This document shows, in pieces, positions 35,001 to 46,776 of a DNA stretch of 64,000 nt. A model generated the notes under the pieces. It was not told the origin of the DNA, made no database searches, and saw only the letters and a program-made list of their open reading frames with translations. Positions within the stretch are counted from its first letter, which is position 1, and the number at the start of each line of letters is the position of its first letter. The DNA is from Gnetum montanum (lineage: Eukaryota; Streptophyta; Gnetopsida; Gnetales; Gnetaceae). Location of the stretch: assembly GCA_015680685.1 (NCBI GenBank), contig MNCI01003349.1, positions 2,049-66,048 of the forward strand, written 5' to 3'. Position numbers and translations under genes: made by a program.

Positions 35001-35289
35001 TAATTCGAGATATGACCAAGCAAAGGCTTTCAACCATTTGTTTACCGTTTTCAGCAATCTTTCTTTTTGTTAAGGAGTGATCTTAGTATTAATAATTACC
35101 AATTTTTCATTTTTAAGAAATGTATACTCCATACCGATGGGTAATAGTTTTAACTCAAGGGGCTCTTTCTTGAACTCATTAGGGATTTCCAACCTTTCCC
35201 AGTTGATATTTTTTATATCAGGAATTGGAAGTTGGTGATGGACTTACTCTAATGTGTTTATGCTATCGATGTAGGCACAAGTCAACCTT

Positions 35290-36000
35290 TCAGTTGGTTC
35301 CATGCATATAGTTGAGTTGCTCTCTTGGTTAGCTATTACCCACTGGGTGCCTTCCTATCTTGTGGCTGCTACATACAGATATCTTTGTATGTTAGTTATT
35401 TTTGCACACTGGTTGCATGCAAGTAATGTTAAACATTGTACAAATAGGCTTTCTACATGTAGTTTCACCCTATGTCATTGTATATGATGCATGGAACTTT
35501 CTTCTTCTCGATCTTTCCAAATGTATTTTCCTTTGATATTTTTACGGAAAGATCATGTATTCCTAGGTATGCATTAATTGTGCTTAGCCATGCTTTTCCC
35601 ATAATGATTGGGAAGTCCCCTTTGAAGTTGTTGACTTGAATCACTAGAAAATCAGATACAACCATCCATAAATAGTGGTGATAATGTCCTCCACTAGTCC
35701 TAATGGGATAGTGATGGACTGGTCGACTAGCTCTAAATGAATGTTCCTCTTTTTTAGTGGAGGTAGGTTCTAGGCCTTGTACATTTCTTGAGAGATTATG
35801 TTGACACCAAAACCTGAATCCAAAAGAGCTTTGCATGGCTCATTCCCAGAGATTTGTAAATATATAAGACTCCCAAGATTAGACAATTTCCTAGGAAGAC
35901 AAGCAGCTTTAATCTAGTCAATAATGGCATGAGTCAACATGACTGTGTGTGTTAAGTGTCATCTTTGGTTTGAAGAAAGCTCCCAAGACTTGAATGATGG
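35290..36000 (-). pseudogene. Element D aspartic protease
   Basis: An intact LLDSGFGVN motif lies at about 35830-35804, with the catalytic D-S-G at 35822-35814. Before it is the conserved SLIYLQISGNEPCKA, and after it are IHLELVDQSITIPLGLV and IIMGKAWL-like blocks in a shifted frame. It would cut Gag-Pol; frameshifts make this copy inactive. Confidence 0.78.
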
Positions 36001-36099
36001 TGAGGCATTTGAAGGATTAGCCACTCATGGTTTTAAGGACTTAGTTCGACTATTGGTTCTAAAAAAAGGTCTCTTCTTTGTACGGTTGTTTGAACGAAT

Positions 36100-38518
36100 A
36101 ATAGGTTAAGGGTTGACAGCCCTTGTAGCATTGCGTTGCTGTAGCTAGGCAGGAAGCTCACCCTACATGGCTGGAGTAGGTGGTAATGGAGCTAAGGGTG
36201 GGAGAGGTGCGGTTGGATGAGAAGCATAGTACATTTGTGGAACATCTCTCCTAGGAGAAGTAGTTCTATAATACTCATGGGCTTGGTAGTGAGGCTGAGG
36301 AGTGACATGACTAGTAGAATCATGTGGAGAGATTGGCTGCTGCATGTAGTACCTATATAGGTCAGGTTGACAATAAGGGTACTGTTGATGTGGTAGTGGC
36401 ATTCCCCATGATCATGGGTGTTGCCACTATTGATACTCTTCACTTGGTCGTGGTGGAGCTCCATTCGAATAATACATCAAAGATTGGTAAAAATGCCTTG
36501 GATTACCTTGAGGATAAGGTAACCTTCTGGGTGCCTATTATCTATTTAATCATGGGTTTAGTGCATACACTCCAGACTCCTACATATGTGAGATTACTAG
36601 GCAACATCCCTTAGAATGGTAATATTGGCATATCTCACATCTACCATCATTATCTGTGTCTGAATCCACAACCTCCTCAATGATGGCAACTTTGCCCTTA
36701 CCTTTGTTACGTGCATATTTAGCTTCCTTCTTTTGCCTCCTCTCTCAGTCACTACCTTGCTTTCTAGACTCCTCTACTATTTTGAGAATGGTTTAAAACT
36801 TATTATCTAGGGAGTCCCATATTTGGTCTACCTTTATCGATACATCTAATGAAAAATTTTGAATGGAAAAAAGTTTTCCTATTCACCATCTCTTCGAGTG
36901 ATGACTCTTCTTCAGCCTCATAAAATCTAACTTCCTTCTTTCAGAGGGAAGGATATCTATTGTATTCCTTTGCACTTTCTCTCTTCCTTAACTCACCTTC
37001 CTCTTTGGCAACTTGCTCCAATGATCTTTGTACTTGATGGGCTCTAAGCTCGGATAGTCTTCCTTGGGCATAAGTCCGAAGGGTTCTTCACATTTCGTAC
37101 CTAAGCCCATCTACAAGATGGTGTAGTTGTTCCCTCTGCAAGTATCCATGGCCAGGGCAACAATGTAATAATGCATAATATCGACCCATGATAGCATCCA
37201 AGGGTTTTTGTCCTCCTTTTTTCCATCCTTGGATTTTCTTTTGCAGGTTGGACACTCAGGAGTACACTTGATACTTATCGTTGAATAACTCTAACATGCT
37301 ACTCCATTGACGAATGGATTCTAGTTCTAAGAACTAGTACCAGCTTTCCACTTCTTTGATTAGTGTTCATGGAAACAACTTTAGTTTTTTCCACTCATTT
37401 TCTATATTTTGCAAGGCACATGTATCATAAAACGCTTGTAGATGATTTTAAGGATCAATGTTGTATCCCCCTTCAAATTGTGGGATATTTTTCATGTCTA
37501 ATATTTTGATCCTACTATCCTTTTGGTGCCTTGTTGGGATCCTAATGACCTCGGTTATATCTAGCATACTTTTGGTAGCGAGTAGGGGTTCATCGTGATC
37601 ATATTCTCTATGGCGTCTATGATGCCTATGTTGTTTCCTACTCTCCCTTCTTTCATGATGTGTTTCTCTAGAATGCCTCCATCCCCTTTCATGACTATTT
37701 TTTCTATGATCTTTGTTTCACTTACCATTGTCCTCATGATCTTTCTCTTTGTGACTACATCCAAATCCCAAAGGAGGGGGAAGGAGATGATGAAGGTGGA
37801 GAGGAAGTAGAACTAGCACCATGATGGTGCTTGTCACTTTCTCCTTGGTGGTCATGACCTTGGCCATGGTTATGATCGGAATGTCCATCATTGTCATGTG
37901 TTCATGTTCCTTTTTAAAACCCTTTGTGTCCATTGGTATTAGAACATGGGTTATGAATGGTTGAGTGAAGGTTCTGATACACAACTCCTTGACCGAGGTC
38001 AACAAGAGGAACATCGTTATGTGGAAAACCTCCCAAGGTAGGTTCACCACCCCATTTTCACTTATGACATACGAGACATTCTGAGATTTCTTTCCCTTCA
38101 TAGATTTGTAATATCTCTCCTATTGTAGGTTGCTTTAACGTTGTGCCTCCATGGGTCGATAATCTCTCGAATCTTGTTCATACACAACGTACTTTGACTA
38201 TAAGTGTTGCATACCAATTCGTGTGAGAGCACAAAGAAGCATGCTTGGGATTGAGTGATTGGGTGGTAACACTATGTTGCCCTCTAAATCACATCATCAC
38301 AATTGTTCATCTTGGTGGAGGATAAAAGTAAAGTCTAGTACATACTCATTAGGATGAGCGTATACCAAGCGAAACTGTTGGGGCACTGGTGGATCATCAT
38401 CATGTGGACTATGCCTCTGAATTTCATAAGAAGAATGATATATGATTAATTCTTTAGCATGAAATAATCTCTTTTCTATAATTTTAGGATAACCAACCCT
38501 AAGGGTTTGTTCCAACAA
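36100..38518 (-). pseudogene. Element D gag with zinc knuckle and Pro/Tyr-rich linker
   Basis: The ATG at 38518 is 39 bases inside the primer site, and the first 73 codons are open (MLEQTLRVGYPKIIEKRLF ... HPNEYVLDFTFILHQDEQL). This is the B-type N-terminus. The gag core is at about 37600-37050 (IKILDMKNIPQFEGGY, LQAFYDTCALQNIENEW, RYYALLHCCPGHGYL, HHLVDGL). A good zinc knuckle CEICQYYHSKGCC (C-x2-C-x3-H-x4-C) lies at about 36645-36605. The linker at 36402-36163 is Pro/Gln/Tyr/His-rich. Stops and shifts separate the blocks. Confidence 0.82.
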
Positions 38519-38561
38519 TGGGAAGATTTCCTAAGTTCTAATCAACGCACAAACAACAAAG

Positions 38562-38579
38562 TCCCTGGCAACGGCGCCA
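38562..38579 (-). other. Element D primer-binding site (tRNA-Asp)
   Basis: Minus strand TGGCGCCGTTGCCAGGGA matches the tRNA-Asp complement at 17 of 18 positions, one base from the LTR. It is the best-preserved primer site in the window. Confidence 0.92.
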
Positions 38580-38580
38580 A

Positions 38581-39423
38581 TGATGAGCAACGAGGTACCC
38601 CTATTCTCATTCATATGAATACAAGTGTTATGCATAATCCAGTCAAACTTCAAGGACTAAGTGCTTATGCACCTTCACAAAACAAGGATGGGTTAGGCGA
38701 TCGTTGTCTTCCCAAGCTTACTCGTATGGCATGATTGTATGGTTAAGTAAACTTGAGGTATATGATTTTTATGCTTTTTATGTTTATGTCCTAGTGCTAA
38801 AAGGAAGAAATGAAATAATTAAGTAACTAATTTAAATTAACTAATCTACTAGGTCCTAACTAGTCCTAACACCAACATCTTTTTGCACTCTCTGTACACA
38901 TCCTAAACCAATGTAACACTACTACGATTACCAAACACTAATCATTACTGGGTTACCAAGTGTTTCGTGTATGCTCAAAGTGGTCATACTGAGTGTGCTT
39001 ACTTGTGAAAATTAACAAACCAATAAAAGCAACATTAATTAACTAATGAAGGTATTAAATAACTATAAATAACATTAAATGCAATAAATAAGCTATTCTG
39101 AATGTTACAAGGTTTATCACAAAGTTTGTCTTTATTTCTGGACACAAGGTGTGCTCAGGTACACAATGCTCGAATAAAGATCCGTTCGCTTGAGGACTCC
39201 TACTATGGGCACTCAAAAATAATTCTAACTCTAGAAAGGAAAAACTACAAGATTTCAGGTAAGGGACTAAGAAACTAATGCCAAAACCAAGTGCACCTAC
39301 CTCTTATTTATAGGCAACGAGACAGGTTCCGATATCGGATGTCCGATATCGCTTGGTAGGCTCTGATATCATAGACTTGATATCATGGATCTAATATCGC
39401 GATTTCGATATCGCGGTTCATCA
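38581..39423 (-). repeat. Element D 5' LTR
   Basis: The LTR is 843 bp, exactly the length of its partner. TATA is at 39312-39305 (minus). GATATC motifs are at 39330-39414. Confidence 0.92.
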
Positions 39424-40540
39424 ATTGCAAAAAAAGAACATGAGTTGAAAAACATAAGTGTTTAGTATAACTAGGATCCTTCCATTAGAAAAATGGAGGT
39501 TCATTTTTGTGATAGTGAGGGGAAGGCACCACTCTATGAGGTGGTGTAGTGAAAAACCTTGTCAATTCAAAAATATATTTCTAAAATTTTGGCTAAGGTG
39601 GATAAGATGTAAAAACCTTTAGATGAAAAATTCCAAATAGCTATAAAAATAGCAAAGACATCCAGAGAGCAAAGTAGTGATCATAACTATAAAAGAAGAA
39701 AGGAAGTCAAACATGCCTACCAAAGGGGTAAGGGCAAGGATACCACAATGGAAGAGGTTGTGAAATTAGACTCAAATGATGATGGTGTGTGTGACATCTA
39801 CTAATATGAACATCCTAAGGGATATTGCCCTATTTTGTCACACTTACAGGAACCTAGGATGTACACTTTGAATTCTATATTGGCAAGAAGGCAAGCACCC
39901 AAAAGATTACCTTATCCTCAAGGAAATCCAAGGTAGTTCCACCAACAACAACAAGCTTATTATCTAAGTGATGCTCCAACACAGTCATATGAGTAGTATT
40001 AGTAGTCATAGGGAATGCCACCACCAAGGTAGTATACCCTTACAGGCAACCAGATCCATATAGGTACTATGTTTAGTAACCCATGTCTTTGTATGACTCT
40101 TCCAATCACGTTTCTTTTTAGCATTACTACAAAGCTCATTCTCCATCTTCTAGAGAGGAATCCCCATATCCTTATCATCCTTCTCATCCTTCAGCACATG
40201 TTCCTCCACCCTTAACCCAATTATTACCTATTCCATTCATGCAAGGTGCAATTCCTATGTAGCCATAGTAACATAATGCTACTAGGGCCATTAACTTATA
40301 ATCGGTTCCTCAACCAAGTGGTTCAAAATCTAGACCTAGAAAAAGACCATTCTTCTAAACCAATAGCCCTACCAAGCCCTTATCAACTCATGCAATTGGT
40401 CATCCAATGTCTCCTTCATCCTCTGCATTGAACCCTTTCAAGAACCCTTCAAATCAAACACCTCCCAAGATTTGCACAATCATGTTAACTCACTCTATAT
40501 CCAATTGGATCAAGGTTGTAAACCTTCCTAGGAAAAGAGC
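39424..40540 (+). pseudogene. Element B gag, third part: zinc knuckle and Pro/Ser/Tyr-rich linker
   Basis: Reading resumes after element D with AKKEHELKNI, a charged helix, then a zinc knuckle near 39786-39830 (CDIY.YEHPKGYC) in which the second Cys is replaced and a stop lies inside. Next comes a low-complexity linker rich in Pro, Ser, Gln and Tyr (about 39890-40400) like the one in D. The knuckle would bind element RNA for packaging. Confidence 0.7.
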
Positions 40541-41110
40541 TGATCCTAGAAGTCCTCTCATCTACTTGCAGATTGCTAGAAATAAGCCATGCAAGGCTCT
40601 TCTTGATTAATGTTCTAGTGTTAATCTAATTTCTCATGAAATGTACAATGCCATGAACCTACCTCCTCTCAAATAAAGCAAAATTCATTTAGAATTGATT
40701 GATCATTCCATCATTGTTCCCATGGGATTAGTGAAAAACATTGTGACCACTGTCAATGGGTGGTCCTACCCTACCAATTTCTTGGTGATCAAGGTTGAAA
40801 ATTGCAAGGAGGATTTCCAAATCATTATGAGCACTGTTGATGGATGAGTGGGCATCAAAGATCTTTCCTTGGCAATTTCCAAGAAAAATACATTCAGAAA
40901 GATGTAGAAGAAGAGAGTTCCATGCATCACGTATAATGATACAGGGTGCAATTGTGTACAGAATTTATGATTTATCAAAACCACATCAATCACAGCATGC
41001 AAGTAGTGTGCAGATGAATTAGAAATCCAAAAGTTCCTATACATAGTAGCCACAAAATAGGAGGACACCCAGTGGGTGACAGCTGATTTTAAAAGTAGCA
41101 CACTTTGCAT
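40541..41110 (+). pseudogene. Element B protease
   Basis: The frame reads PLIYLQIARNKPCKALLD, stop, CSSVNLISHEMY. The aspartic protease motif D-S-G is damaged: Asp at 40604-40606 is followed by TAA and then Cys. The region after it (IHLELIDHSIIVPMGLV, GWSYPTNFLVI, FQIIM) matches the protease of element D. The ancestral enzyme cut the Gag-Pol polyprotein; this copy cannot. Confidence 0.75.
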
Positions 41111-41469
41111 GGAACCAACTAAGAGCCTAACTTGTGCCTATATTAAAGACATGGATGAACTAGAATAAGTTCATTTCCAACTCTTTGATGATGAACCTGA
41201 TGATACCAATTAAGAAGAGTTGAATATTTGTAAAAATCTCAAACACGTGCCCTTAGAGTTGAAAACTCCACCTACCAACATCAAATATGCATTTCTAAAA
41301 AATGACAAGCTAGTGATAATTAATGTTAGCCTTACTCTTGAGTAGAAAATGATGCTTTTAAAGGTGGTCAAATAATGGCCAATAGCCTTTGCTTGGTCAT
41401 ATCCTAAACTCACAAGGATTGATCCTAGGATATGCCAACATCACATCTATGATATACCAACCATGAAGT

Positions 41470-42250
41470 GAAAGAGGTAGTCACAATGGTGGTTGAAACT
41501 AATATTGAAGTAGATCATCAAAGAGGAATTTGAACAACTCCTCAAGGTGGGGTTCATCAATCCAATTATGAATAGTGAGTGAATTATCCCACACATGATC
41601 ATGCCAAAGAATGGTGGCAAGTGGCAGGTCTATATTGATTTTAGGTTACTAAACATGGCAATGTTCAAAGATCATTTTCCATTGCCATTTGTTGACCAAG
41701 TGTTGGACACTATCTCTAGGAATTACTATTATATCTTTCTAGATGGTTATAGTGGCTATAACTAGATTCAAATAGCACTAGAATATTAGGCCAAAATAAC
41801 ATTCACATGTCTCTAGGGGACTTTTATGTATAAAAAGATGCCTTTTGGCCTATGCAATGCCCCTACAACATTTCAATGTCTTTTCCTTAGTATTTTTCAG
41901 CAACAAATTGGTAGTGGGATGAAAGTTTTCATGGATGAATTTTCCACCTATTGCACTACATTTGAGCAAGCCCTGGACCCCCTTGAGCAAGTGCTTAAAA
42001 GGTGTATGCAAACCAATCTTCAACTCAATTGGTAGAAGATCCATCTCATGGTCTATGAGGGCATTGTGTTGGGGTATAAAACATCACAAGTAGGGATTGA
42101 GGTGGATCCTAGACATATTAAGGGCATTCAAGGAATAACCTACCAACCAAAAACCATTAAATATGTCCGATCATTCCTTGGACACACTAGCTACTACTAG
42201 TGATTCATAGAGAATTTCTCTAAGATCGCTAAACCGTTGGTCAAGATTAC
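41470..42250 (+). pseudogene. Element B reverse transcriptase
   Basis: Recognisable blocks in order are EEFEQLLKVGFINPI, KNGGKWQVYIDFRLLN, FKDHFPLPFVDQVLD, FLDGYSGYN, KKMPFGLCNAPTTFQ and VFMDEFSTY, then the thumb region ending FLGHTSYY. This is the Ty3/gypsy order. The catalytic F-M-D-D box (41928-41939) has Glu in place of the second Asp, and the frame has several stops, so it is inactive. Confidence 0.85.
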
Positions 42251-42780
42251 AAACAAAGATCCTTTGTTCATATGAACCACGGAATGTGAAAAATCATTCT
42301 AGCAACTTAAGAAGAAGCTTGTAGAAACTCCAATTCTATGAGCACCTACTTGGTTCCATCTATTTCACATCATAATAAATGCATCAAACTATCCCTTGGG
42401 AGCTATGCTTACATAGTTGGATGATCAAAAATGTCCTTATTATATCCACTGCACAAGCCAAAGTATTGTGGATGCATAGCTTAATTACACCACAATAGAA
42501 AAAGAGCTAATGGTGGTGGTCTATGCCTTGGAGAAATTCAACTAATATGTGTTTCAATACAAAGTGTTTATGCACACTAATCACAGTGCCATTCACTTCC
42601 TCATAAACAAGTTGATGGTGAGCCCCCATGTCATACAGTGGCTAGTGATCTTACATTGGTAGATCGTAAGAGAACTATGAATGTGGTCACTAATCACTTG
42701 CCTTGGTTACGATGGAACAACAAAGAGGAGGAGAGTCTACTCTCTAATAAATTTCCTAATGAATTCTTCTTTGTCAATGC
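42251..42780 (+). pseudogene. Element B RNase H
   Basis: Blocks PLVKITNKDPLF, FHLFHIIINASNYPLGAML, YYIHCTSQSI, ELMVVVYALEKF and FMHTNHSAIHFLINK follow the polymerase directly, as in all Ty3/gypsy elements. D has HTDHSAI where this copy has HTNHSAI, so an acidic residue is lost. Several stops interrupt it. Confidence 0.8.
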
Positions 42781-42859
42781 AATAAATTAACAAGTCCCCA
42801 CTAAACCAAAATGGTATGATAACATTCTTACTTATCTTCTCACTCAAGAGATGCCAAAA

Positions 42860-43554
42860 GAGTTAGACCCCCAAAAGAAACAATAGTTTATTCATTAAGC
42901 CAAACACTTCATGAAAATCAATGGACATCTTTATAAGGTGTGCATTGATGGCCTAGTTCGTTGGTGTGTTCTTCATTCGAATCAACTATGCATTATCTAA
43001 GTTGCTTATGAAAGCCCTTATGCGAGTTACGATGTAGGGAGACACACAGCCATTAAGATCCTACTCACAAGGTATTACTAGCCAACAATCTTCACGGATG
43101 CTCACCAATTCACCTGCTATTGTGACCATTTTCAGCAAGATGGTGGGATGACTGCTTGAATGGAGGAGCCTCAACAATGGATCCAACCATTAGAACCCTT
43201 TGACATTTGGGCATAGACTTCATGGGTTCCATCACGCCCATGTCAAATGAAAAGGTGTACATAATAGTCACTTTTAACTATTGTACCAAATGGGTAGAAG
43301 TAGCAACCATCACAAACTGTACACCTTCTACTACTACATAGTTTGTATAGCAAAATGTTGTAAATAGGTTTGGAGTGCCACATGCATTGATTTTTGACAA
43401 TGGTACTCATTTTACATGTACTACCTTTCAGAAGTTCATGCAATACTTGGAGGTTGAACATAAACTAACAACACCCTATCACCCCCAAGCCAATGGTAAA
43501 GCTTAAGTCACCAATAGAGATATCACTAAGATCTTAACAAGAATAATTAGCAAA
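42860..43554 (+). pseudogene. Element B integrase, N-terminal and catalytic core
   Basis: The zinc-binding (HHCC-type) region is visible as GRHTAIKILLTRYY ... QFTCYCDHFQQDGG. The catalytic core follows in shifted frames: EPFDIWA near 43195-43215 (D has KIDFMGP here), FDNGTHFT at about 43396, and TPYHPQANGKA near 43470. Element E is inserted after 43554, and integrase reading resumes at 50704. Multiple stops and frameshifts make it inactive. Confidence 0.8.
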
Positions 43555-44585
43555 TGATGAGCACTGAGGTACCCCCTACACCCAACCATATGAATCACAA
43601 GCATTCATGCACAATCTAATCAAATTTTGTGGATGGAACTAGTTGTGGCATCTACATCATTATGCCTTGATCACAGTTTGTTGTCTTCCCACTTGAACTA
43701 GTGGTAGCTTTGTCATGTATGGTTTAGTCCAAAGTGAGGCATATGATTCTTGATGTTATTTTAGCCTTATGCTAGTTCTAACAATAATAAATAAATCATT
43801 TTTTTAAACTAATTAACAATGGAAAGTAAAGTCTAAACTAACCTATGGACAATGAGTGTCCATTCCCACCTTGCTATACAGGTCTTGAACCCATGTATCT
43901 ACTACTAGGATTACCAAGCACTATGCTACTGGGAAAACCAACCAATAACACTACTGGGATTACCAAGCAAATACATGTTTACACTCAAAACTAGTCATGC
44001 TCATTCTACCAATTCATTAACATGTATGGAAGTGTAAATATTAACTAAGTACATGGAATATAAATTACATTAAAAGTAAATTTAATCTAACTCAAAGTGT
44101 TGCAATGAATAAGAATTAGTCTCAATCTTATTGCCAATCATGGAATGTGTTCAAGTACATTGCCACTTGAATAAAACACCATACAACTAACTTAGATCCA
44201 TACTATGAGTACTCACTAACTATTCTCTAAGATTATAGAATAAAACTACAAGAGTTTGGCTACTTTATTGACCAAAGAATGCCATAAACATGGTTTTGAG
44301 CATGTATTTATAGATTTTATTGCATGGCTGCATCCATGGACCCTTGTCAATGCATCATTACATGCATCGACAGGGCCTCATAAACACAATGTTTACATTG
44401 ACAAGGCTACGTCAATGGGGCCTTGTCAACAAGGCCCAATTATTGGGGCATAGTTATCAAGGCTAAGATATCAGAGCCAAGATATCAGGGTTAAGATATC
44501 AAAGCCAAGATATTAGGACTAAGATATAGGAGCCAACCAAAAATTAACTTTTTGTTAGATATCCTAGCCAACTAATGATTCATCA
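43555..44585 (-). repeat. Element E 3' LTR
   Basis: The LTR is 1031 bp. TATA is at 44312-44305 (minus). U3 holds five spaced copies of an aagatatc-type motif (44464-44530) and repeats of a tcaatgggg/ccttgtcaac motif (44345-44455). The attaccaagca motif occurs at 43909-43919 and 43959-43969, with a damaged copy between them. Confidence 0.9.
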
Positions 44586-46121
44586 TACCCTCACAACTGA
44601 ATAAAAACTCATCCTTGAGTTAATAGGATAGGACTAACCTTTCTTTACAAAAAATTGGGAATGATGGGATTATTGACTGATGCTAACTACTAACTAACTC
44701 TAAGTGCCACATTACAAATTTCATTTGAGTGGATGCATACAAAATGATAGAGTAACAAAAATACTAGGCAGACTTTGAAGATTACAGAATTTGCAGAGGT
44801 CTTCAAGAATCCGCTGAAGATGATTCTTCTTATTGCCACTAGTGATGGAAAACTTCCAACCTAATTGTTATGTCGATGCTTCTCTGGTTATGTGGAACAT
44901 TCTTGAAGGATAAAATAAAATTACTTCTCATCGTCCCATGGATCTAGCAAACATGCAATGTTTAAGCTGTTATCTTATATGTGTTATGATTTACCCATGG
45001 GCATATCCTCCATTGTCCCCCTCTTAGCTTCGTTTTCATGTCTGGTAAAAGGCCTTCTTCCTTAGGCATTTCTTTTAGCATCACCTGTAATCACCAAAGG
45101 ATTAACATTAGTTTTGGTAAATTTTCCTTAATAATTAACCCTTTACAAATCCCTTAGTTTTCATTTAAGCATAAGGTAATGACAACATACTATGTCCAAG
45201 GCTATGAGGTAACTAAAATCATCAAGCTATTCACATTATTTTCACTAATTATTATTAGTTACCATGATGTTTGAAAATAGGATCTTAGAAAACTTTCAAA
45301 GTGGACATCCCTAGCCCCCATGAGTAATAAGCATAACTCCATAAGCCCAAAAATTTTTCAACAATTGAAACCAAAAGTCTAATTCAAAATATGGCCAAGA
45401 AATATTAAACTTGAAGTATATTTTAACAAAAAAGTAGGAAAAAGTAAAAAGTAGTTGAAAGTGATGAGAAGTAGTCCCAAAATTATGCATAAATTTAAAG
45501 AAACTATCATTGATGTTCTAGAATATGTGAAGGTTAGTTCAAATCCATGATCAACAAACATTATGCAAGTGGATCCTCCCCAAAGTAGGCTCCTACCATA
45601 ATGTCCTTACATAACCACTACTATAGATGTTCATGGACACCTAAGAAGTTAAATTTATACCATGCCTTTGTTCCAAACAACACACAACTATCATGGTAGG
45701 AATGTTGTACTATGCTACATAAAACCAAAAGACTCATAATTTCATATAGTAGTGAGGTGAATAATGGGATGAGAAGGGATTACAAAGATAAGGATGTAAG
45801 GTACTTGACCATGTCCACAAGAGGTTCTTGTGAAAATGTGATTAAAATGATTAGCATGGCTATTTGTCCAAGTTCAAACCAAGTTTATACCATGAGCAAT
45901 AACCTCACATTGATGAGTTCCCTCTTGCCTACCACCATGAGTCCACAACCACGTCAAAGAACAATCATCACTCCAAAAAGAGAAGAAAAGAGAAGAAGGA
46001 AGGAAGGGCCTTAGTTAGAGGGGCATCTTCAGGCATCGGTTACATGCCTGTCTAGCCCCATAACCAATGCTTGTAGCCCATTATTGTGTCTAAGGGGTAT
46101 GCTTTGAAGTTTCATTATTTA

Positions 46122-46124
<3 letters not shown>

Positions 46125-46161
<37 letters not shown>
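46125..46161. repeat. (TC)n microsatellite
   Basis: About 18 TC units in a row. Element D has a short T run at the matching place, so the array expanded in E after the two separated. Confidence 0.95.
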
Positions 46162-46165
<4 letters not shown>

Positions 46166-46182
46166 ATGAGAACCACACCATG

Positions 46183-46221
46183 NNNNNNNNNNNNNNNNNN
46201 NNNNNNNNNNNNNNNNNNNNN
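46183..46221. other. Assembly gap (39 N) flanked by a repeated 13-mer
   Basis: gaaccacaccatg stands on both sides of the gap (46170-46182 and 46233-46245), whereas element D has it once. The gap probably hides an unmerged overlap or a slippage error next to the microsatellite. Confidence 0.85.
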
Positions 46222-46776
46222 TATTGGAAATGGGAACCACACCATGCAAAGACAAAGCTTCCTTTTTAGTGGTCAATGAAGGAGTGATGATATGTTCCAA
46301 GTGGAGTCATAAACCACATGAAAGAAGATAAAAAAAATCCAAGTCCCCTTGAGGTCACACCCTTTGTCATTCCCACTTGGTCATTCCCTCTTTCTTCAAG
46401 GTATGATGATCATTGACTAATTTTAGTTTCATGAATGAAGAACCAAATTGTTTCCATGAAAAAGACCTTTTATTCAAAGAACTAGACGAATGGATGAGGT
46501 GGTCTCATTGCTTTAGACAATTACTTATTCAATCATCTTGATAGTGTAGCATAAAAAACCAACACATAGCGTTGACTTCTATATCATGACTTGGCAATAC
46601 TATTAACAAAAACATAAAATAAATTCATAAAACATAAAGAGAATGACTTAAGAAAAGAGAAAAATATAAAGAAAAGAAAAATATTAAGAAATGGAAAATA
46701 TATGAAGAATCAGAAAATTTTAGAAGAAATAGGAAAATGATAAAAAATTGTAAAACTAAAAAGGTGAAAATACTTA

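Larger units (their letters stand above)
29564..39423 (-). mobile_element. Element D: Ty3/gypsy element with gag-pol but no ORF2, inserted antisense in B gag
   Basis: The LTRs are 29564-30406 (3') and 38581-39423 (5'), both 843 bp and the most alike pair in the window by eye. Flanks are gttgt (29559-29563) and attgc (39424-39428), which differ by two transitions. The minus-strand order is primer site, gag, protease, reverse transcriptase, RNase H, integrase, spacer, polypurine tract. ORF2 is absent. It keeps D-S-G in protease and F-M-D-D in reverse transcriptase, making it the least decayed pol, although stops are present. Confidence 0.9.
44586..46776 (-). other. Element E polypurine tract and noncoding spacer
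   Basis: The polypurine tract is at 44594-44586 (minus GTGAGGGTA). Family blocks are at 45567-45586 (caagtggatcctccccaaag) and 46345-46364 (ccccttgaggtcacaccctt). A cccccatgagtaa motif is at about 45316-45328. A TC microsatellite and an N gap lie at 46125-46221. No gene is supported. Confidence 0.6.

Noticed and set aside
44345-44455. Repeats in E U3 as a CRISPR-like or satellite array
   Set aside because: Units are short, irregular and within an LTR promoter; a transcription-factor-type array is the simpler reading.
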